Assembly: GCA_964541225.1 (NCBI GenBank)
Contig: CAZIPN010000013.1
Span: 1-54,469 of the forward strand
DNA: 54,469 nucleotides
Source: CAZIPN01 sp964541225
GTDB taxonomy: Bacteria > Actinomycetota > Coriobacteriia > Anaerosomatales > JAAXUF01
Direction: 5' to 3'
This document shows positions 50,390-54,469 of the stretch, in pieces. The notes under the pieces are model-generated. The model was not told the origin of the DNA, searched no databases, and worked only from the letters and a program-made list of their open reading frames with translations. The translations under genes and the position numbers were made by a program. Each line of letters begins with the position of its first letter. Position 1 is the stretch's first letter.

Positions 50390-50421
50390 TGCTTCAGCAC
50401 ACACCCACGCTCTCAAGCGCA

Positions 50422-51789
50422 CTACTCGGCAGCGCTCTCGTGGCTTCCGTCTTCCTCGGCCTGCGGGACTTCAGGCGTCGCGTCCTCGCCGGACTGCGGT
50501 GGCGCCTCAATCTCTCGGCCGCGGCGCACAGCTTCATCGCCGAACTTCTCGCGCACCGCGTCGATACCTCGCACCAACCGAGCGCGTGTCTCGGCAGGAA
50601 GTGTGAGCTGCTTGGCGGCGTCAGTGCTCGGCGTTGGTGCTTGCTGCCGCGTCGCCGTCTCGCTCTCGTCGGGCATCGAGGTCGCAGTCGTGTCCTCGTC
50701 GAACAACCCGAGCTGCTCGGCACGTTCGTCGAAGCCTGACACTCCAACGCCGAGAAGGCGCAGCCCAATGCCGGGCGACCACGCGCTTCGCAGCAGTCGG
50801 CGCACAACCGGCCCGAAGACGGCCTCGTCGTCGGTCGGCGAGGGCAAGGTTCTGCGAACGGTCTTGGTCGTGAAGTCAGAAGACCGCAGCTTCACGGTTA
50901 CGGTGCGGCCGGCGACACCCTTGCGACGCAGCCTCTGTCCGACCTTGGCCGCCAGACCAGCGAGCGCCTCGTCGACTTCCTCAAGCGTGCGCACGTCAGT
51001 CGCGAAGGTTCGCTCGTTGCTCACCGACTTCGCCGCTTCGTTGTCATGCACTTCCCGCGCGTCGTGCCCGCGCGCTCGGGCCGCCAGCCCAGGGCCGTGC
51101 GCGCCGAGCAGTTGCGTCGCGGTCACGTCGTCGAGAGCGGCAAGCTCGCCCAGCGTTGTGACGCCGAGTGATGTGAGTCGCTCGGCAGTGCGCGGGCCGA
51201 TGCCTGGCATGGCTCGCACGGGCATCGGCGCGAGGAACGCGGCCTCGGTACCAGGGCAGACGATGGTGAGTCCGTCGGGTTTGTCGTGATCGCTCGCGAT
51301 CTTCGCCACCGACTTCGACGCCGAGATACCCACCGAGCAGGTGATGCCGAGCTCGGCGACTCGCGCGCGAATCCGTTTGGCGATCGCCACGGGATGCTCG
51401 GCAGTGTATTGACCGGGAGTGACGTCCAGGTACGCCTCGTCGATGGACACCGGCTGAACGAGGGGGGATTCCTCGGCGAGAATGGCGCGCACCTTCGCCG
51501 ACATTTCGCGGTACCGCTCGAAACTGCCGCGCGTCCAGATCGCGTTGGGACACAGGTACTGCGCGCGGGCAGACGACATCGCCGAGCGAACACCGAACAC
51601 GCGCGCCTCGTAGCTGCAGGTCGCGACCACTCCTCGGCGAGTCGCGTCGCCGCCGACAATGACCGGCTTGCCGCGCCACTCGGGATGGTCGAGCTGCTCG
51701 ACGGCAGCGAAAAACGCATCGAGATCGACGTGGAGAATCGCTCGACCTCTCCAGGGCCCCTCTTCGCAGCTGTCACGCGCATCGGTCAT
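50422..51789 (-). CDS. dinB: DNA polymerase IV (DinB, Y-family)
   Basis: Translesion polymerase, 455 residues. Catalytic acids Asp22 (LHVDLDAFFAAVE), Asp117 and Glu118 (SIDEAYLD) are intact; YEARVFGVRSAM, the MPGIGPRTAERL helix-hairpin-helix and the little-finger domain (about 255-355) follow. QLGLF (359-363) matches the sliding-clamp-binding consensus. Beyond it is a disordered acidic tail of about 90 residues not typical of DinB, with a second QLTLP at 394-398. ATG chosen at the start of MTDARDSCEE; a longer frame lacks a start signal. No LexA box is seen in the 65-base divergent spacer shared with nfo. Confidence 0.92.
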   Translation of the reverse strand: MTDARDSCEEGPWRGRAILHVDLDAFFAAVEQLDHPEWRGKPVIVGGDATRRGVVATCSYEARVFGVRSAMSSARAQYLCPNAIWTRGSFERYREMSAKVRAILAEESPLVQPVSIDEAYLDVTPGQYTAEHPVAIAKRIRARVAELGITCSVGISASKSVAKIASDHDKPDGLTIVCPGTEAAFLAPMPVRAMPGIGPRTAERLTSLGVTTLGELAALDDVTATQLLGAHGPGLAARARGHDAREVHDNEAAKSVSNERTFATDVRTLEEVDEALAGLAAKVGQRLRRKGVAGRTVTVKLRSSDFTTKTVRRTLPSPTDDEAVFGPVVRRLLRSAWSPGIGLRLLGVGVSGFDERAEQLGLFDEDTTATSMPDESETATRQQAPTPSTDAAKQLTLPAETRARLVRGIDAVREKFGDEAVRRGREIEAPPQSGEDATPEVPQAEEDGSHESAAE

Positions 51790-51854
51790 GATTCGAGTGT
51801 ACCGTGCAACGCGACAAAATCCGCGCTGCAATGCGTCGACGAGAAGGGCCACCC

Positions 51855-52710
51855 GTGATCTTTGGCGCGCACGTGTCGGTAGCTGACGGCTACCTGCAGG
51901 CTCTGGACTACGCGGAATCAGTTGGCTGCGAGTGCATGCAGATCTTCGCGAAGAGTCCTCGGCAGTGGAATGGACCGGCCATCGACCAGCACCGCGCCGA
52001 GGGCTTCATCGCGAAGCGCGAAGCGCGCGGCTTCGGCCCGGTGTTCACGCACGCCGCGTACTTGATCAACCTCGCCACCGACGACGCAGCCATGCGTGAG
52101 CGCTCGATCGCTGCCCTTGCCGACGAACTCATTCGCGGCGCAGCGCTTGGCGCGGCTGGAGTTGTGACGCACGTCGGCACCGATCCGCTTCTAGACGCGG
52201 GAGCGGCGGCGCAGCGCGTCGGAGAAGCCGTGAATGAGGCGTTCGAGATTGCCGGGCCGATGGGTGAAGGCACGCGGCTGCTCCTCGAGAACACCGCCGG
52301 AGCTGGGCGGACTTTCGGCGGGAGCGTGCAGGAGTTGGCGGCTTGCTTGCACGCGAGCGAGCGTTCCTCGGCGAGCCTGGGTATCTGCATCGATACGTGC
52401 CATGCATTCGCTTCGGGGATGGCCCTGGACACGGCCGACGGGTGGGACGACCTCATCGGCGAGATTCAGGCGGGCTGCGGATTGGAGCGCTTGGGACTCG
52501 TGCACGCCAACGATTCGCTTCATGAGCGCGGATCTCGGCGAGACCGCCATGCCTGGATTGGCGACGGCGCGATCGGAGTCGAGGGATTTCGCGCGATGGT
52601 GGCTCGGCCGGAGTTGGCCGACGTGGCTGCGTGCACCGAGATGTCGGGCGAGAAGCCCGAGAAGGACGCGATCAACATCGCTCGCCTGAAGGCATTTCGC
52701 GGGCGCTCGT
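51855..52710 (+). CDS. nfo: Endonuclease IV, interrupted by assembly gap at its stop codon
   Basis: AP endonuclease of the xylose-isomerase-like TIM-barrel fold, acting on abasic sites and blocked 3' ends. Family motifs: FGAHVSVADGY at the start, IFAKSPRQW, THAAYLINLA, LLLENTAGAG, GICIDTCHAF, HANDS and the C-terminal TEMSGEKPE with zinc-site Glu. GTG chosen with GAGAAGGG 6 bases upstream. The gap begins one base into the stop codon; merging the 25-base duplicated ends restores CGC-TCG-TGA and gives 285 residues, the normal length. Divergent from dinB, consistent with a DNA repair neighbourhood. Confidence 0.93.
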
Positions 52711-52835
52711 NNNNNNNNNNNNNNNNNNNNNNNNNNNNNNNNNNNNNNNNNNNNNNNNNNNNNNNNNNNNNNNNNNNNNNNNNNNNNNNNNNNNNNNNNN
52801 NNNNNNNNNNCTGAAGGCATTTCGCGGGCGCTCGT
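52686..52835. other. Assembly gap (100 N) flanked by an exact 25-nt duplication
   Basis: Bases 52711-52810 are N. The 25 bases 52686-52710 equal 52811-52835. Collapsing the two copies completes nfo with a TGA at 52835-52837, so no sequence needs to be missing. Treat as an unmerged contig overlap. Confidence 0.88.
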
Positions 52836-52866
52836 GAACCGTCCGGAAACCCGCCCGTTCAAGCAG

Positions 52867-52895
52867 TTGCCCACGTCGCCGGTCAGCTCTAGGAT
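52867..52895 (+). promoter_or_regulatory. Probable promoter of the acidic Cys-tail gene
   Basis: TTGCCC (52867-52872), 17 bases, TAGGAT (52890-52895). Start expected near 52902, about 54 bases before the ATG. Confidence 0.5.
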
Positions 52896-52955
52896 GGGCG
52901 GTGTGTGACAACTCACGCCAGCAGGCCTTTCGAAACGAAACGAGTGAGGACAGAC

Positions 52956-54032
52956 ATGGCGTTCTTTCTGATAGGCCGAGGGCCCAACGAGGAACTCGAA
53001 TTTCTCAGTGCCAGCATCTTTGAGTCTCGTCAGGAAGCCATGAGTGAGCTGTCGCGACTCTCGGCGGATCCCTCCTTCACTCAGTGGGATGCGGACGTCT
53101 TTGTCATGAACCTCGAAGACGGCGTGCCCGTGTTGCTCGTGAGGCCTCAGGAGGCAGGCCTCGCCGCCGAGTCGGCCTCGCCGATGTCGGAGGGGAGCAC
53201 TCAGCTGCCCGAAGAGCCCGCTGGCGAGCCATTGCTGGTGGCCGAGCCGAGCGCGGTTGAAGCTCCCGAGGAGACTCCCGCTGCGGAGAGCGCTGCTACC
53301 GCTGCTCAGGGCACAGCTACCGCTGAAGAGGCTCCTGCTGAGGAGGCTCCTGCTGAAGAAGTGCAGCCCGAGGAGTTGCGCGATGCCCTCCTTCGCACGG
53401 CCGAGCACATGACGTCCCAGGGCGTTGTCGCACCCGAGTCGGCGGGGCTCGAGGAGGCAGCTGGCGTCTCGGCGATGCCGGTCTCCGAGCCCTCCGATGC
53501 CGAGGTGCCTGAGATCGGCTTGGATGCGCCGGAAGAGGCCGCTCTCGAGGTGCCCGCCGAAGAAGCGCCGGTCGAGCCCGAGGCAGTGCCCGTCGCGGAA
53601 CCAGCTTCTGCCGAGTGGCCATGGAACGCGCAGGTTGGTGCCTCAGAGGAGCCTGCGAACATGACGTCGCCTGACATCGCCGGCGTCTACGAGGCGCTTG
53701 AGGAGCCGCAAGAGGCCCCAATCATCCCTGAAGAGTCCGCCCCCGGCGAAGCGGAAGAAGCCGATGACGAGGTGGACTCCGACTTCATTCTCGATCTCGA
53801 CGCCATTCAGCCGGTCTCCTTGGAAGACTCGGAGTCTACGGCGGGCGAGATGGCCGAGGCGGCTACGTCAGGCGCATCCGCAGAGCCGACAGCACAAGAT
53901 GCTGCGCCGTCAGGCGAGGACTACGCGTCGCCCCTGACCGACTACACGTGCGCGGATTGCGTCTACGTCGAGACGTGTCCGAACCGTGACCAGCGCGCGC
54001 CAAAGGACTGCGGCAGCTTCCAATGGAAGTAG
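52956..54032 (+). CDS. Acidic Ala/Glu/Pro-rich protein with four-Cys C-terminal tail
   Basis: A 358-residue protein I cannot assign. Residues 1-65 look globular (MAFFLIGRGPNEELEFLSAS, FVMNLEDGVPVLLV). Residues about 70-325 are highly acidic and rich in Ala, Glu and Pro, with short EEAPAEEAP-type repeats, and are probably disordered. The last 30 residues hold C-x2-C-x5-C-x10-C (CADCVYVETC, then PKDCGSFQW), suggesting a zinc or iron-sulfur site. No signal peptide or membrane segment. ATG chosen with GAGGA 5 bases upstream. It converges on rnpB. The repeats make the gene prone to length variation. Confidence 0.8.
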   Translation: MAFFLIGRGPNEELEFLSASIFESRQEAMSELSRLSADPSFTQWDADVFVMNLEDGVPVLLVRPQEAGLAAESASPMSEGSTQLPEEPAGEPLLVAEPSAVEAPEETPAAESAATAAQGTATAEEAPAEEAPAEEVQPEELRDALLRTAEHMTSQGVVAPESAGLEEAAGVSAMPVSEPSDAEVPEIGLDAPEEAALEVPAEEAPVEPEAVPVAEPASAEWPWNAQVGASEEPANMTSPDIAGVYEALEEPQEAPIIPEESAPGEAEEADDEVDSDFILDLDAIQPVSLEDSESTAGEMAEAATSGASAEPTAQDAAPSGEDYASPLTDYTCADCVYVETCPNRDQRAPKDCGSFQWK

Positions 54033-54111
54033 TGTAGGCGCGCCTTCGCTCGCCCTGGCCGACACCGCGCCCCTGGCGCTCAACAACTCCGCGCCCTCCC
54101 GATCCCACAAC

Positions 54112-54143
54112 GATGAAAGCGACCACAGAGGGTCGCCTTCATC
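54112..54143 (-). terminator. Hairpin directly after rnpB, probable terminator
   Basis: GATGAAAGCGACC pairs with GGTCGCCTTCATC around a six-base loop (13 pairs, one G-U on the minus strand). It lies four bases beyond the predicted RNase P RNA 3' end and also after the acidic protein gene, so it may stop transcription from both sides. No long T-run follows on either strand. Confidence 0.6.
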
Positions 54144-54146
54144 TCG

Positions 54147-54469
54147 AGGTTGGAGCGGGTCGGTAAGCGGGGTTCTGTCGTTGGACGACCATTTATCTGG
54201 GACCACCGTCGCCGATGGCCTCAAGCGGGCATACCCGAGCGTTGGCCGGGCCAGCCTCAGCCGCTCCTATTTGCCCTTGCTCCGGGTGGGGTTTGCCAAG
54301 CCGCCATGTTGCCATGACGCTGGTGCGCTCTTACCGCACCGTTTCAGCTTTTCTCCTGCCGAGTTACCCCAGCAGGGGAGTCTTCTTTTCTGTGGCACTT
54401 TCCGTCGGCTCACGCCGCCCAGCCGTTAGCTGGCACCCTGCCCTGTGGAGCCCCGACTTTCCTCACGCC
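54147..54469 (-). ncRNA. rnpB: RNase P RNA, A-type, 5' end beyond window
   Basis: Catalytic RNA that matures tRNA 5' ends. On the minus strand the conserved regions appear in order: GAGGAAAGTCGGGGCTCC (near the window end), CAGGGTGCCAGCTAACG, ACAGAA, GGTGCGGTAAGAGCGCACC, AAACCCCACCCGGAGCAAG, CAAATAGG, GCTTGAGGC, CCCAGATAAATGG, ACGACAGAACCCCGCTTA. The 3' end is placed at AACCT by comparison with E. coli M1 RNA. About 60 nt of the 5' part, including the 5' strand of P1 and P2 or P3, lies outside the window. Confidence 0.95.

Noticed and set aside
48787..50400. 537-codon minus-strand open frame opposite dnaE2
   Set aside because: Shadow of dnaE2; Arg/His-rich composition with no domain and no start signal.
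51790..51854. LexA box for dinB or nfo
   Set aside because: No GAAC-N4-GTTC pattern in the divergent spacer; the nearby ATTCGAGTGTACC does not fit.
1..54469. CRISPR array, insertion sequence, phage or toxin-antitoxin pair
   Set aside because: No regularly spaced repeats of 20-40 bases, no transposase or integrase motifs, and no short paired toxin-antitoxin frames were seen on either strand.

Overview
The window reads as a chromosomal core-genome segment from a high-GC (about 62 percent) Gram-positive bacterium, most likely an anaerobic actinobacterium of the Coriobacteriia or a related deep lineage. This is an inference. It rests on the gene order aroA-cmk-plsC-ispH-DUF512-der-plsY-gpsA, an A-type RNase P RNA, a split-type (A-adding) tRNA nucleotidyltransferase, frequent GTG starts with strong Shine-Dalgarno sites, a DUF6504-dnaE2 pair and an actinobacterial-type LexA box. 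No phage, IS element, CRISPR array or obvious island is visible.

Layout. 1-8 kb holds galE, tRNA-Val(CAC), a lipoprotein, a membrane HD-GYP-like protein, a secreted lysozyme-like protein with DUF5648 repeats, an ABC-F ATPase, a FlgM-like small protein and a small membrane protein. Two sites here look like sigma-28 (FliA/SigD/WhiG) promoters. 8-19 kb holds a nucleoside phosphorylase run (deoB, deoA/pdp) coupled to a DHH-CBS-nucleotidyltransferase and an M50 protease, then trpS, scpA-scpB-rluB, and late cobalamin genes (cobU, cobS, phosphatase). 19-23 kb is a minus-strand trehalose pair (OtsA-OtsB fusion and TreT). 23-34 kb is a long plus-strand run: aromatic amino acid genes (HisC-type aminotransferase, tyrA, aroA), cmk, plsC, ispH, DUF512, der, plsY, gpsA, rpe. 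34-38 kb is the riboflavin operon behind an FMN riboswitch. 38-45 kb is iscR-iscS-iscU-mnmA, then PHP, NIF3, zinc-ribbon, RNase H and QueD genes. 45-54 kb holds a probable 6S-like RNA on the minus strand, a DtxR-family regulator, a LexA-controlled DUF6504-dnaE2 operon facing dinB, nfo, an acidic Cys-tailed protein and a truncated rnpB.

Many genes overlap by the 4-base ATGA or GTGA pattern (deoB/deoA/cca, tyrA/aroA, cmk/plsC, ribE/ribBA/ribH, otsAB/treT), so translational coupling is common.

The signals most worth following up are: the 179-nt minus-strand RNA with an exact TTGACA-N17-TACATT promoter and an 11-bp closing stem; the two sigma-28-like promoters with identical geometry, one before a FlgM-like gene; the SOS cassette DUF6504-dnaE2 facing a clamp-binding dinB; the TrpRS iron-sulfur site with one Cys replaced by His; the FMN riboswitch whose P1 helix contains the ribD Shine-Dalgarno; and the acidic protein ending in a four-Cys tail. 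The two 100-N gaps are flanked by exact 50-nt and 25-nt duplications and look like unmerged contig overlaps.
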